DNA of 64,000 bases from Leucobacter luti (GCF_019464495.1 NZ_CP080492.1:992001-1056000); one strand, 5' to 3'; shown: positions 47,145 through 56,381, counted from the stretch's first letter. Notes: generated by a model from the letters alone, not told the origin. Numbers and translations: made by a program.

Positions 47145-47180
47145 GCGGTGCCAGCTAGCCCTTCGGCCAGCGGGCACCGC
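47145..47180. terminator. Bidirectional hairpin between convergent genes
   Basis: GCGGTGCC (47145-47152) pairs with GGCACCGC (47173-47180), and GCT/AGC extends the stem after a mismatch. It sits between the lipoprotein (+) and the CNNM-like gene (-). Confidence 0.7.
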
Positions 47181-47189
47181 ACACCTCAG

Positions 47190-48236
47190 TTACTGATGTC
47201 GCTGCCGGGTGGTGGCGTCGTGCACCTCACCGACGAGTTCCTCGATGACGTCCTCAAGGAAGACGACGCCGAGTTCCGTTCCCGCACTGTCGTGAATCCG
47301 TGCGAGGTGAATCCCCCGCGCCTGCATCCTGGCGAGCACATCCTCCAGCTCGGTCTCCGCATGGAGCGAAACCATTTCACGGATTCGTTTCGCCGGAATG
47401 GGTTCGGCAATCCGGTCCTCGCCCAGTCGCACGAGATCCTTGATGTGAACGTACCCTTCCAGGCTGCCCTCCTGGCTGGCAATCGGGTACCGTGAGAATC
47501 CGTGCTTCGCAACTGCGGCGTCGACGTCTTCCGGTGTGGCTCCTGAGGGAAGCACCACCAAGCGGCCAGCCGGCACCAGGAGATCTTCCGCGCGCTTCGT
47601 CGTGAACTCAAACGCCGCGGTAAGCGCGCCGCTGCGATCCTCCAGCACGCCTTCGCGCGTGGAGTGGTTCACGATACTCGCGACCTCCTCCAGCGTGTAG
47701 GTGCTGTTGGTCTCCGATTTCGGCTCGACACCAAACATGCGCAGCACGCCGTTCGCGATCGCGTTGAGCGCCGCAATAATGTGCTTGAGTACCCGAGAAA
47801 CCGCGACGAGCGGCGGCGCAAGCAGCAGCACAGCCTGATCGGGCACCGAGAACGCCGCGTTCTTCGGAATCATCTCACCAAAGACGACATGCAGGTAGGT
47901 GACGATCAGCAGTGTCAGCACAAACGCGGTGACACTCACGACCTGCGCGGAAAGCCCGGTCCACCCGAGCGGCCCCTCCAGCAGGTGATGGAGGGCCGGC
48001 TCGGATACATTCAAGATCAGCAGCGAGCACACCGTGATGCCGAGCTGACTCGTCGCCAGCATCAGCGTCGCATGCTCCATCGCGTAGAGCGCGGTCTTGG
48101 CGCGCTTCGAACCCGCCTCAGCGCGCGGCTCGATCTGTGAGCGACGCGCCGAAATCACGGCGAACTCCGCTCCCACGAAAAAGGCGTTGGCTACGAGCAG
48201 TACGACGAGCCACACGATTCCCATCCAGTCGCTCAT
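47190..48236 (-). CDS. CNNM/hemolysin-like membrane protein with CBS domains
   Basis: A 348-residue protein: a DUF21/CNNM transmembrane domain (about residues 1-190; NAFFVGAEFAVISARRSQIE, then TYLHVVFGEMIPKNAAFS) and two cytoplasmic CBS motifs (about 200-340; PAGRLVVLPSGATPEDVDAA, FSRYPIASQEGSLEGYVHIK, then IHDSAGTELGVVFLEDVIEE). It ends right after the second CBS, so the CorC_HlyC domain present in the upstream paralogue is missing. These proteins act in Mg2+/Co2+ transport or homeostasis; the older hemolysin label is probably misleading. The gene overlaps the paralogue by four bases. Confidence 0.9.
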   Translation of the reverse strand: MSDWMGIVWLVVLLVANAFFVGAEFAVISARRSQIEPRAEAGSKRAKTALYAMEHATLMLATSQLGITVCSLLILNVSEPALHHLLEGPLGWTGLSAQVVSVTAFVLTLLIVTYLHVVFGEMIPKNAAFSVPDQAVLLLAPPLVAVSRVLKHIIAALNAIANGVLRMFGVEPKSETNSTYTLEEVASIVNHSTREGVLEDRSGALTAAFEFTTKRAEDLLVPAGRLVVLPSGATPEDVDAAVAKHGFSRYPIASQEGSLEGYVHIKDLVRLGEDRIAEPIPAKRIREMVSLHAETELEDVLARMQARGIHLARIHDSAGTELGVVFLEDVIEELVGEVHDATTRQRHQ

Positions 48237-49570
48237 CGGGCTGCCTCCTCGCTCTGGTCTGCGCTGTCGGTTGGCATCGGCACTCCCGTGTACCGCAAGC
48301 GGGCAATCCGGCGCCCCTCCATCCGCTCGACCCGCAGGGTGCCGCCGTCGGCGAGCGTCACCTCGTCCCCTGGCTCAGGAATCCGGCCAAGCTCGCGAAG
48401 CACGAAGCCGGCGACCGTGTCGTAGTCGTCGTCCTCAGGGATTTCCACTCCGGTCTGATCACGCACCTCGTCGGGGCGCAGATCCGCGGGGAACGTCATC
48501 TCCTCGGCGGTACCCACGACACCCGCAGCTGCCCGGTCATGCTCGTCGGCGACTTCACCAACGATCTCCTCGACAAGGTCCTCAAGCGTCACGATGCCGG
48601 CGGTGCCGCCATACTCGTCAACGACGATCGCGAGCTGGAAACCGCTCGTGCGCAGCGCACCGAGGAGCTGGTCGAGGCGCATCGTATCCGGGATACGCAC
48701 AACCTCTTCTGCGATCGCAGCAACGGGGACCTCGCCACGTTTAGCCCGCGGGACGGCCACAGCGTGCTTGACATGGACAACACCGACGATGTCGTCGCGG
48801 TCCTCGTCGATCACCGGGAATCGGGAGTACCCAGAACGGCCTGAGAGTTCGAGCACGGCCTGTGCCGGCTCAAGTCGTTGCACACTCTCGATCTTCAGGC
48901 GGGGCGTCATGACATCGGCCGCTGTGAGCTCGGAGAAACGCAGCGTGCGCCCGAGCAGGGTCGCGGTATCGGCCTCGAGTAGGCCGGCGCTCGCGGAGTG
49001 CCGCACGAGTGAAGAAAGCTCTTCAGCCGAACGGGCGCCGGAGAGCTCTTCTTTCGGCTCGATTCCGATGCCGCGAAGCATGCCGTTCGCGCTGCCGTTG
49101 AGCACCACCACCGCAGGTTTGAACGTCGCGGTGAAGGCGCCTTGCGCGGGCATCACGAACTTGGCAGTGGCCAGGGGGCGGGCGAGTGCGAAGTTCTTCG
49201 GCACGAGCTCGCCAACGATCATGGAGAACACTGTGGCAAGTGCGATGGCGATGGGAGCGCTGATCGTGCGGCGCAGATCCTCCGGCACTCCGAGCGCCCC
49301 AAGAGGAGCGTCAAGGAAGCCGCTGATCGCGGGCTCGAGCGTGTAGCCGGCAAGCAAAGTCGTGAGGGTGATTCCGAGCTGTGCGCTCGAAAGGTGTGTC
49401 GAGGTGCGTGAGAGACCGCGAATCACTCGATCGAGGCCACGCTCCCCCGATTCCCTGCGGCGCTCAAGATCTTGACGATCGAGCGCGACCAGGGAGAACT
49501 CAGCCGCGACAAAAATGCCGGTGCCGAAGGTAAGGAGTAGGCCGATGAGAAGGAGTATCCAGTCGTTCAT
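48233..49570 (-). CDS. CNNM/CorC-like membrane protein with CBS and CorC_HlyC domains
   Basis: A 445-residue protein: DUF21 transmembrane domain (about 1-195; FVAAEFSLVALDRQDLERRR, then VGELVPKNFALARPLATAKF), two CBS motifs (about 205-330; GRSGYSRFPVIDEDRDDIVG, then LAIVVDEYGGTAGIVTLEDL), and a C-terminal CorC_HlyC domain (about 350-430; EIPEDDDYDTVAGFVLRELG). It is likely involved in divalent cation homeostasis, with CBS domains that may bind adenine nucleotides. The start is the ATG at 49570, 5 bases after GGGGAGA; an upstream extension is not supported. The tandem arrangement of a long and a short paralogue is common in Actinobacteria. Confidence 0.92.
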   Translation of the reverse strand: MNDWILLLIGLLLTFGTGIFVAAEFSLVALDRQDLERRRESGERGLDRVIRGLSRTSTHLSSAQLGITLTTLLAGYTLEPAISGFLDAPLGALGVPEDLRRTISAPIAIALATVFSMIVGELVPKNFALARPLATAKFVMPAQGAFTATFKPAVVVLNGSANGMLRGIGIEPKEELSGARSAEELSSLVRHSASAGLLEADTATLLGRTLRFSELTAADVMTPRLKIESVQRLEPAQAVLELSGRSGYSRFPVIDEDRDDIVGVVHVKHAVAVPRAKRGEVPVAAIAEEVVRIPDTMRLDQLLGALRTSGFQLAIVVDEYGGTAGIVTLEDLVEEIVGEVADEHDRAAAGVVGTAEEMTFPADLRPDEVRDQTGVEIPEDDDYDTVAGFVLRELGRIPEPGDEVTLADGGTLRVERMEGRRIARLRYTGVPMPTDSADQSEEAAR

Positions 49571-49813
49571 CTGAATCTCCCCACCAGTACGGAGGGCCGC
49601 GTGTGAACGCGGCAACTACTCGGAGGGTCTGACGGTCTTCCAGGGCCTGCATCCATAGTTTTCCGATTTTACCACTGCGTTCTGGGAAAGCTCCACGGAG
49701 CGATGCCGCGAGTTCACCGTGAAAGGCGTAGGCTGGTGTGTGGTACGGCTACGGTGCTGAACCCCGCCCCAGGAAACATGCCACAGAGTTGGCACGACCG
49801 AGAGGATGTTGCT

Positions 49814-52800
49814 TTGGCAGAGCGCACGGAGGCCGCCGATCAGGCAGGCCCCGCAGAAGATTTTGGCGCAAATGCTTGGCTAGTCGACGAACTGTGGAAG
49901 CAGTTCCAGGTCGACAAGAATTCGGTTGACCAATCTTGGTGGCCGGTACTGGAGCGGTACGGCGCAACCGCACCCTCCAGCCAGAGCGTTTCAACGGGCA
50001 CAGCGACACCACACGGTGCCGTACCGGGCAGTGTGGCCCCGGGCGTCGCGGCCCAGAACCCGCCAGCAGCTTCGCCAGCTTCCCCGGCAGTGCCAGCAGC
50101 GGCGACGGGGCCGGCAACCACGCCGATCACCACGCCGGCGCAGCCTGCGCGCACCACGAACGCTGCGCCACGCACAGCCCCCATCCCTGCCGATGCCCCG
50201 CGCACAGCACCGGCGGCTGCGACCGCAGCAGGCGCCGATACCGCCGAAGACGTGGTGACTCCGCTCAAGGGGATGGCGCGCACGCTCTCGAAGAACATGG
50301 ACCAGAGCCTCACGGTTCCGACCGCCACGAGCGTTCGCACGATCCCAGCAAAGCTGCTGATTGACAACCGCATCGTGATCAACAACCACCTCAGGCGCAG
50401 CCGCGGTGGCAAGGTGTCGTTCACACACCTGATCGGCTGGGCACTGATCCAGACGCTCAAGGCGTTCCCCAGCCAGAACGTGGCCTACACCGAGGTCGAT
50501 GGCAAACCATCTGTGCTCGTGCCCGCGCACGTGGGCCTCGGCATCGCCATCGATCTGCCTAAGCCGGACGGCTCTCGCTCACTGATGGTGCCCGCGGTGA
50601 AGCGCGCGGAGACGCTTGACTTCAACGAGTACCTCGCAGCGTACGAGGACCTGGTGAAACGCGCCCGTGGCGGCAAGCTCGCCGCAGGCGACTTCCAGGG
50701 TGGCACGGTCTCGCTCACCAACCCGGGTGGTATCGGTACCGTGCACTCGGTTCCCCGCCTCATGGCTGGCCAGGGGTGCATCATTGGTGCAGGCGCGCTG
50801 GAGTACCCCGCAGAATTCCAGGGCGCTTCGGAAGATGTGCTGACCCGCCTTGGCATCTCAAAGACGATCACGCTCACAAGCACCTACGATCACCGCGTGA
50901 TCCAGGGCGCCGGATCGGGCGAGTTCCTGAAGCTCGTGCACGAACGCCTCACGGGTGGGCACAACTTCTATGAGGAGATCTTCGCCGCGCTCCGTATCCC
51001 ATATAAGCCGGTGCAGTGGGCGTCCGACATTCACGTCGATATCTCAGGCGCCATCGACAAGGAAGCGCGCGTCCAGGAGCTCATCAATTCCTTCCGCGTG
51101 CGCGGCCATCTCATGGCCGACACCGATCCACTCGAGTACGTGCAGCGCACGCACCCTGACCTCGAGATCGAATCCCACGGGCTGACCTTCTGGGATCTGG
51201 ATCGCGAGTTCGTCACCGGCGGCATCGGGGGCAAGCGCAGCATGCTGCTGCGCGATATTCTTGGAGTGCTGCGTGACTCGTACTGCCGCAAGATCGGCAT
51301 CGAGTACATGCACATTCAGGATCCCGCGCAGCGCCTGTGGCTGCGCGAGCAACTTGAGGTCAACTACGCGAAGCCCAGTCGGGACGAGCAAATGCGCATT
51401 CTCGAAAAGCTGAACGAGGCTGAGGCATTCGAGACCTTCTTGCAGACCAAGTACGTGGGTCAGAAGCGCTTCAGCTTGGAGGGCGGCGAGTCTGTCATTC
51501 CGCTGCTCGACGCGATGCTGATTGATGCAGCAGAGGATGGCGTCGACAGCGTCGACATCGGTATGGCCCACCGCGGCCGGCTCAACGTACTCTCAAATAT
51601 CGCTGGCAAGACGTACGGCCAGATCTTCCGCGAGTTCGAGGGCACACAGTCGTCGAAGGCGGGCTCGGGCGATGTGAAGTACCACCTGGGGACCTCGGGC
51701 GTCTTCACCGCACCGAACGGCACACAGGTGCCGATCCATCTTGCAGCGAACCCTTCCCACTTGGAGACTGTCGACGGTGTGCTCGAGGGCATTGTCCGCG
51801 CGAAGCAGGATCTGAAGCCGATTGGCTCGTTCACCACACTGCCGATCTTGGTGCACGGCGACGCAGCGATGGCCGGTCAGGGCATTGTCTACGAGATCAT
51901 GCAGATGTCGCAGCTGCGGGGCTACCGCACCGGCGGCACGATCCACATCATCATCAATAACCAAGTCGGCTTCACGACGTTGCCGCTTGATTCCCGGTCC
52001 GCGGTCTATTCGTCGGACATCGGCAAAGTTGTCCAGGCGCCGATCTTCCACGTCAACGGTGATGATCCCGAGTCCGTCGTGCGCGTGGCGAAGCTCGCGT
52101 ATGAGTTCCGTCAGCGGTTCCACATCGACGTCATCATCGATCTGATCTGCTACCGCCGTCGCGGCCACAACGAGGGCGACGATCCCTCGATGACACAGCC
52201 GCTGATGACCGATCTGATCGAGGCCAAGCGTTCGACGCGTCGGCTGTACACCAGTGCACTCGTTGGCCGTGGAGATATCTCTGAAGAAGAGTACGAGAAG
52301 GCGAAGCAGGACTTCCAGGATCGCCTGGAGCTTGCGTTCCAAGAGACCCACGCGGCGCAGACCGGAGCGATTCCGATCATTGATCAGAGCGGGATCGGCG
52401 AAATCGCGGAGGTCGGTGGCCCCGGCCCCGCGCCGCTCGAGACCGCGGTGGATCGCAGCGTCGTCGAGCGCATCGGAGATGCGCACGCAAACAAGCCCGC
52501 TGGCTTCACCGTGCACCAGAAACTGCAGCAGTTGCTGAACAAGCGCATGGAGATGAGCCGCTCCGGAGGCATCGACTGGGGCTTTGGCGAGCTCCTGGCG
52601 CTCGGCTCCCTCTTGATGGAGGGCACCGCGGTGCGCTTCGCTGGTCAGGACGCACGCCGCGGCACCTTTGCGCAGCGGCACGCGGTGTTCCATGACCGGG
52701 CAAATGGCCAGGAGTGGATCCCGCTACTCAACCTCTCCGAGGAGCAGGCTCGATTCTGGATCTACGACTCACTGCTCTCGGAGTATGCGGCGCTCGCCTA

Positions 52801-53599
52801 TGAGTACGGCTATTCGCTCCAGCGCGAAGATGCACTCGTGCTGTGGGAAGCGCAGTTCGGTGACTTCGCGAACACGGCGCAGGCCGTGGTCGACGAGTAC
52901 ATCGCTGCTGCTGAGCAGAAGTGGGGTCAGCGTTCCTCCGTGGTCATGCTGCTCCCGCACGGCTACGAAGGACAGGGGCCGGATCACTCCTCAGCGCGTA
53001 TCGAGCGCTATCTGCAGCTCTGCGCAGAAGACAACATGATCGTGGCTCGCCCATCGACGCCGGCGAACTACTTCCACCTGCTCCGCCGACAGGCCTACGC
53101 ACGTCCGCGAAAGCCGCTCATCGTGTTCACCCCCAAGTCGATGCTGCGTCTGCGCGGCGCAACCTCGAGCGTCGAGGACTTCACGACGGGCCACTTCGAG
53201 CCAGTGCTCGATGATCCACACGTGACGGACGCGTCGAAGGTCGAGCGCGTGTTGCTCGTCTCGGGCAAGGTCTACTACGACCTCCGGGTCGCACTCGACA
53301 AGAACCCGGACCCCCGGATTGCACTCGTCCGCGTCGAACAGTTCTACCCCATGCCGCTCGTCGAGTTCGGCCGTATCCTCACCCAGTACTCCGGTTCGGA
53401 GCTCGTGTGGGTACAAGACGAACCGGAGAACCAGGGTGCATGGCCGTTCATCTCGCTCGAGCTGTCGAAGCACCTCGCGAACGATCGCATCCGCGTGGTG
53501 TCGCGTGCTGCGTCCGCCGCTCCGTCGACAGGCTCGGCGAAGGTGCACGCAGTTGAGCAGGAGACGTTGATCTCCACTGCGCTCAGGTTCGAAGACTAA
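49814..53599 (+). CDS. kgd: Multifunctional 2-oxoglutarate dehydrogenase (E2-like/E1 fusion)
   Basis: The actinobacterial OdhA/Kgd protein: the thiamine-diphosphate E1 of the 2-oxoglutarate dehydrogenase complex fused to an E2-type succinyltransferase domain. About 1261 residues: short helix FGANAWLVDELWKQF, a Pro/Ala/Thr linker (60-150), an E2 catalytic domain (about 155-405, with VPTATSVRTIPAKLLIDNRI and TYDHRVIQGAGSGEFL), then E1 (about 450-1255, with SVDIGMAHRGRLNVLSNIAG, LHVHGDAAMAGQG-like VHGDAAMAGQGIVYE, and a GHNEGDDPSMTQP metal site). No lipoyl domain is present, as expected. The TTG at 49814 has AGAGGA 7 bases upstream; the ATG at 49778 is a second choice with a weaker site. Confidence 0.94.
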   Translation: MAERTEAADQAGPAEDFGANAWLVDELWKQFQVDKNSVDQSWWPVLERYGATAPSSQSVSTGTATPHGAVPGSVAPGVAAQNPPAASPASPAVPAAATGPATTPITTPAQPARTTNAAPRTAPIPADAPRTAPAAATAAGADTAEDVVTPLKGMARTLSKNMDQSLTVPTATSVRTIPAKLLIDNRIVINNHLRRSRGGKVSFTHLIGWALIQTLKAFPSQNVAYTEVDGKPSVLVPAHVGLGIAIDLPKPDGSRSLMVPAVKRAETLDFNEYLAAYEDLVKRARGGKLAAGDFQGGTVSLTNPGGIGTVHSVPRLMAGQGCIIGAGALEYPAEFQGASEDVLTRLGISKTITLTSTYDHRVIQGAGSGEFLKLVHERLTGGHNFYEEIFAALRIPYKPVQWASDIHVDISGAIDKEARVQELINSFRVRGHLMADTDPLEYVQRTHPDLEIESHGLTFWDLDREFVTGGIGGKRSMLLRDILGVLRDSYCRKIGIEYMHIQDPAQRLWLREQLEVNYAKPSRDEQMRILEKLNEAEAFETFLQTKYVGQKRFSLEGGESVIPLLDAMLIDAAEDGVDSVDIGMAHRGRLNVLSNIAGKTYGQIFREFEGTQSSKAGSGDVKYHLGTSGVFTAPNGTQVPIHLAANPSHLETVDGVLEGIVRAKQDLKPIGSFTTLPILVHGDAAMAGQGIVYEIMQMSQLRGYRTGGTIHIIINNQVGFTTLPLDSRSAVYSSDIGKVVQAPIFHVNGDDPESVVRVAKLAYEFRQRFHIDVIIDLICYRRRGHNEGDDPSMTQPLMTDLIEAKRSTRRLYTSALVGRGDISEEEYEKAKQDFQDRLELAFQETHAAQTGAIPIIDQSGIGEIAEVGGPGPAPLETAVDRSVVERIGDAHANKPAGFTVHQKLQQLLNKRMEMSRSGGIDWGFGELLALGSLLMEGTAVRFAGQDARRGTFAQRHAVFHDRANGQEWIPLLNLSEEQARFWIYDSLLSEYAALAYEYGYSLQREDALVLWEAQFGDFANTAQAVVDEYIAAAEQKWGQRSSVVMLLPHGYEGQGPDHSSARIERYLQLCAEDNMIVARPSTPANYFHLLRRQAYARPRKPLIVFTPKSMLRLRGATSSVEDFTTGHFEPVLDDPHVTDASKVERVLLVSGKVYYDLRVALDKNPDPRIALVRVEQFYPMPLVEFGRILTQYSGSELVWVQDEPENQGAWPFISLELSKHLANDRIRVVSRAASAAPSTGSAKVHAVEQETLISTALRFED

Positions 53600-53609
53600 G
53601 CACACGACT

Positions 53610-53659
53610 ACAACGGCTCGTCAGCCGGATCCGCAGGGATCCAGCTGACGAGCCGTTGT
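53610..53659 (+). terminator. Hairpin terminator after kgd
   Basis: A perfect 16-bp inverted repeat, ACAACGGCTCGTCAGC (53610-53625) with its complement (53644-53659). The loop contains a second GGATCC pair. It begins 10 bases after the stop. Confidence 0.88.
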
Positions 53660-53708
53660 GTAAGCGGCGCCATGCAGCAGAGAACAGCCGCGCTCTGGCG
53701 TCACCCCG

Positions 53709-54059
53709 CTACACCGTTGTGAAGACCTTACTGGTGATGCGCCAGACACCGTCACGACGGAGCAGCCCGAAGTGGTTGCGAAAGTCGGAACCGAGGAAGC
53801 CGCGCTCATCGAGAATGGCGTGCGCAATATCACCCGTCACGATGATGTCGTGAATGTCAGCGCTGTACTCGGCACCGGCAGGCGCAGCTGCCGCGACGAC
53901 GTTCGCTGCGAATTCGGCGCCCGTCATCGTCGTGTACGTCGGACCAAGGTAGCCCCACATCACCGCGTGCGCGTCAAATGCAGCGGCGACCGCTGCAGGA
54001 TCTGCCGCGACGCAACCATCGACGTAACGCTGGACCGCTGCTCTCACTTCTTCGTGCAT
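53709..54059 (-). CDS. NTF2-like/SnoaL-type small protein (putative lumazine-binding family)
   Basis: A 116-residue cone-fold protein. RAAVQRYVDGCVAADPAAVA opens the N-terminal helices, then the sheet DIHDIIVTGDIAHAILDERG, and GVWRITSKVFTTV closes the domain, which is typical of NTF2-like DUF4440/Lumazine_bd_2 proteins. No catalytic residues can be assigned with confidence, and the ligand is unknown. The ATG at 54059 lies six bases after a TAGCCT -10 box, so the mRNA is probably leaderless. It stands alone between kgd and the EamA gene. Confidence 0.8.
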   Translation of the reverse strand: MHEEVRAAVQRYVDGCVAADPAAVAAAFDAHAVMWGYLGPTYTTMTGAEFAANVVAAAAPAGAEYSADIHDIIVTGDIAHAILDERGFLGSDFRNHFGLLRRDGVWRITSKVFTTV

Positions 54060-54065
54060 AGCCTC

Positions 54066-54071
54066 AGGCTA
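54066..54071 (-). promoter_or_regulatory. -10 box of the leaderless NTF2-like gene promoter
   Basis: TAGCCT on the minus strand, six bases before the ATG at 54059. No ribosome binding site is seen. Confidence 0.45.
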
Positions 54072-54187
54072 GCCCGGTATTCTCCGCATGGCGAAACTCA
54101 GCGCGCAGAGAAAACCCCTGTTCGCGCTAGGTCAACATCGGAGGCATCCCCGGGTGCATCGCCCGCGCTGGGGAGGCCGCTGCCGTC

Positions 54188-55093
54188 CTAGCTCCTCCGC
54201 CAACTCAGCCCTGCGAGGCACAGCGCGATACACGCAATCCCTGCGAGCCCGAGCACCCCGAGCCGCTCTCCCACAATCCACCAGGCGAGCACGGCCGCGA
54301 CGGCCGGCTCGGCGAGCGTGAGCGCCGTTGCGGTCTTCGCTGACACCGTGCGCAGGCCCATACCAAACCAGAGGTACCCGAGGAACATTGGCACCAGTGC
54401 CATATAGACCCCCACAGCGAGGTTTCGCGAGTCGGTCAGGAACACGCCTCCGCTCACAATGAGCACCGGCACGAGCAGCAGACCGCCGATCCCGAACACG
54501 CTTCCCATAGCCGCACGGGATCCCGCGCCGGCACCCATGAGTCGCCGCGCCACCCAGGTGTAGAGCGCATAGGTGGCGCCTGCGATGAGCGCGAGCCCCA
54601 CTCCGAGCGGAACATCACCACTGCTCCGCCCCGCTGCGCCATCAATCGTGAGCAGCACCGTGCCCGCCAACCCGAGTCCCGCGCTCACGAGCCACTGTGT
54701 GCCGAGCGGACTCCTATCAATCACCCGCTCAAGGATCGCCGCGAAGAGCGGCCCGGAAGCAAGCGCGACCACAGTCCCGACGGCCACACCCGCGAGGTGC
54801 ATCCCCGCATAGAACGCGAGTGGATAGATCGCGACCGACACCGCACCGAGCAACACCAGCACGGGGTGTGCGCGCAGAATTACGGCGTCGCGCCGGAGGG
54901 CGCGCACTGCGACCGCGGCCTGAAGCAGTCCACCCACTCCCATCGCCGCTGCACCAATGGCGATCGGCCCGGCGCTCGGCGCAAAGGTCGCCGCGGTTCC
55001 GGTCGTGCCCCACAGCACAGCCGCGGCAAGTACGAGCAGTGCACCGCCCGGGGAACTGGTGTTCTGCTGGGCCCCCTCCACGCTGCTTCTCAT
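54188..55093 (-). CDS. EamA/DMT family transporter
   Basis: A drug/metabolite transporter superfamily protein of 301 residues with ten predicted transmembrane helices in two EamA repeats. LVLAAAVLWGTTGTAATFAP begins the first and LALIAGATYALYTWVARRLM the second. TALTLAEPAVAAVLAWWIVG near the end is the classic EamA motif before the last helices. Substrates include amino acids and metabolites, mostly exported. The ATG at 55093 follows TAGAAT by six bases (leaderless). It is divergent from the proline-racemase cluster, sharing a ~100-base control region, so joint regulation is possible. Confidence 0.9.
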   Translation of the reverse strand: MRSSVEGAQQNTSSPGGALLVLAAAVLWGTTGTAATFAPSAGPIAIGAAAMGVGGLLQAAVAVRALRRDAVILRAHPVLVLLGAVSVAIYPLAFYAGMHLAGVAVGTVVALASGPLFAAILERVIDRSPLGTQWLVSAGLGLAGTVLLTIDGAAGRSSGDVPLGVGLALIAGATYALYTWVARRLMGAGAGSRAAMGSVFGIGGLLLVPVLIVSGGVFLTDSRNLAVGVYMALVPMFLGYLWFGMGLRTVSAKTATALTLAEPAVAAVLAWWIVGERLGVLGLAGIACIALCLAGLSWRRS

Positions 55094-55099
55094 TCCACT

Positions 55100-55105
55100 A
55101 TTCTA
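55100..55105 (-). promoter_or_regulatory. -10 box of the leaderless EamA gene promoter
   Basis: TAGAAT on the minus strand, six bases before the ATG at 55093. It lies 21 bases from the operator-like ATGTCACAC of the divergent racemase gene. Confidence 0.55.
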
Positions 55106-55125
55106 CGGGCCGGTTTCGGTATACC

Positions 55126-55140
55126 ATGTCACACAATACT
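55126..55140 (+). promoter_or_regulatory. Promoter/operator A of the catabolic cluster
   Basis: ATGTCACAC (55126-55134) directly abuts a -10-like AATACT (55135-55140). The same 9-mer stands one base before the -10-like TTATAT at the second promoter (56323-56338). A palindromic GGTATACC lies just upstream. The FCD-type GntR regulator of the cluster is the likely binder. Confidence 0.5.
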
Positions 55141-55194
55141 GCGTACATCCACCGGCCCACACGGGGCGTGCGCTCATCGAGGAGGCCCCACCGC

Positions 55195-56279
55195 ATGATC
55201 GCACTCAGCACGGACACGGACGCGCCATCTGCGGCTCTCACAATCACCACATCTGACTATCACACAGCGGGCGAGCCATTCCGGATCGTGCACGGCGATG
55301 CCCCCGTGCCGCAGGGCGCCACCGTCGCAGAGCGGCGCGTTGCGGCACAGCACAACGCGGCTGACGCAGATCGGATCCGGCAGTTCCTCTGTCAGGAGCC
55401 CCGTGGACACGCGGACATGTACGGCGGCTTTATTGTGCCGGCCAACGATTCAGGCGCACACTTCGGCGTGTTGTTCTGGCACAAAGATGGCTTCTCGACC
55501 GCCTGCGGCCACGGCACCATCGCGCTTGGCGTGTGGGCCACCGATACCGGCCTCGTTGCATCTGACCCCAATGGGGTCACCGAGGTGCGGATTGACGTGC
55601 CATCGGGAAGAGTTGCCGCGTTCGTTGAGCGTCGCAACTGGACACTCGTGCGGGCCACGTTCCGCAACGTTCCCTCACACGTCATCGCGCGCGGGATCCC
55701 GGTCGCGACGAGCAGAGGCGACGTGCGGGCCGATCTGAGCTTCAGCGGGGCAATCTACGCGTCGGTGCGCGCTGCGGACCTGGGGCTCAGCGTGAGTCCC
55801 GCACACTACACGGAACTGATCGCGGCCGGGCGCGAGATCAAGGCCGCGCTGACCCACACTGCTGCAGCACAGCACGCCGCTGACTCCCGCCTCTCGGGAG
55901 TGTACGGAACCATCCTCTGGGAAGACCTCGGCACGGGGCACACCCCCGCCAGCCCCGTTCGCTCTCGCCAACGCAACGTTACCGTCTTTGCCGACGGCGA
56001 GGTCGACCGCTCCCCTGCGGCTCGGGCACCGGTGCACGGGTCGCACTCTTGGCGGCCGACGGCACGCTCCCACACGGGGCGACCCTCGAGCACCGCTCGA
56101 TCGTCGACACGGTTTTTCACGCGCGCTGGGAGCCCGCAACAACCACGACTTCCCCTTCGTCTTCGTCTTCGTCTTCGCCAATCATTCCGGAGGTCACTGG
56201 CACGGCCTTCCACACCGGGGAACACCAGTTCGTTCTCGATCCAAACGATCCGGTGGGCCTAGGCTTCGTGCTCCGATAG
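55195..56279 (+). pseudogene. Proline racemase/4-hydroxyproline epimerase family protein, apparent frameshift at the second catalytic Cys
   Basis: A PLP-independent amino acid racemase-fold enzyme. TSDYHTAGEPFRIV and EPRGHADMYGGFIVP open the protein; the first catalytic Cys is in STACGHGTIALG (about residue 102). The frame is open to 56262 but turns into non-family sequence after FADGEVDRSP. One extra C in 56012-56015 restores DRSPCGSGTG with the second Cys, then LEHRSIVDTVFHARW, to the TAG at 56279. A Thr4-Ser-Pro-Ser7 stretch from hexanucleotide repeats interrupts the C-terminal lobe. Repaired length is about 361. ATG at 55195 has GAGGAGG 9 bases upstream. A Cys/Cys pair suggests an epimerase rather than a 3-hydroxyproline dehydratase (Cys/Thr). 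Confidence 0.8.
56154..56177. repeat. Hexanucleotide repeat TCTTCG inside the racemase gene
   Basis: Three exact TCTTCG units preceded by the variant CCTTCG (24 bases). In the repaired frame they code Pro and seven Ser. Being a multiple of three, length changes would keep the frame. Confidence 0.85.
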
Positions 56280-56322
56280 CCCACCTCATTGCAGGCGCAC
56301 GGCACCTTTGCTACAGTGTGCA

Positions 56323-56338
56323 ATGTCACACGTTATAT
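56323..56338 (+). promoter_or_regulatory. Promoter/operator B of the catabolic cluster
   Basis: ATGTCACAC (56323-56331) followed, one base later, by TTATAT (56333-56338). GTGTG at 56316-56320 makes an inverted pair with CACAC. It precedes the DapA-family gene, which heads the long operon, by about 44 bases. Confidence 0.5.
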
Positions 56339-56381
56339 CGATGATTCTCGCACGCTGGCCCACCAGAAAGGACCATCACCG

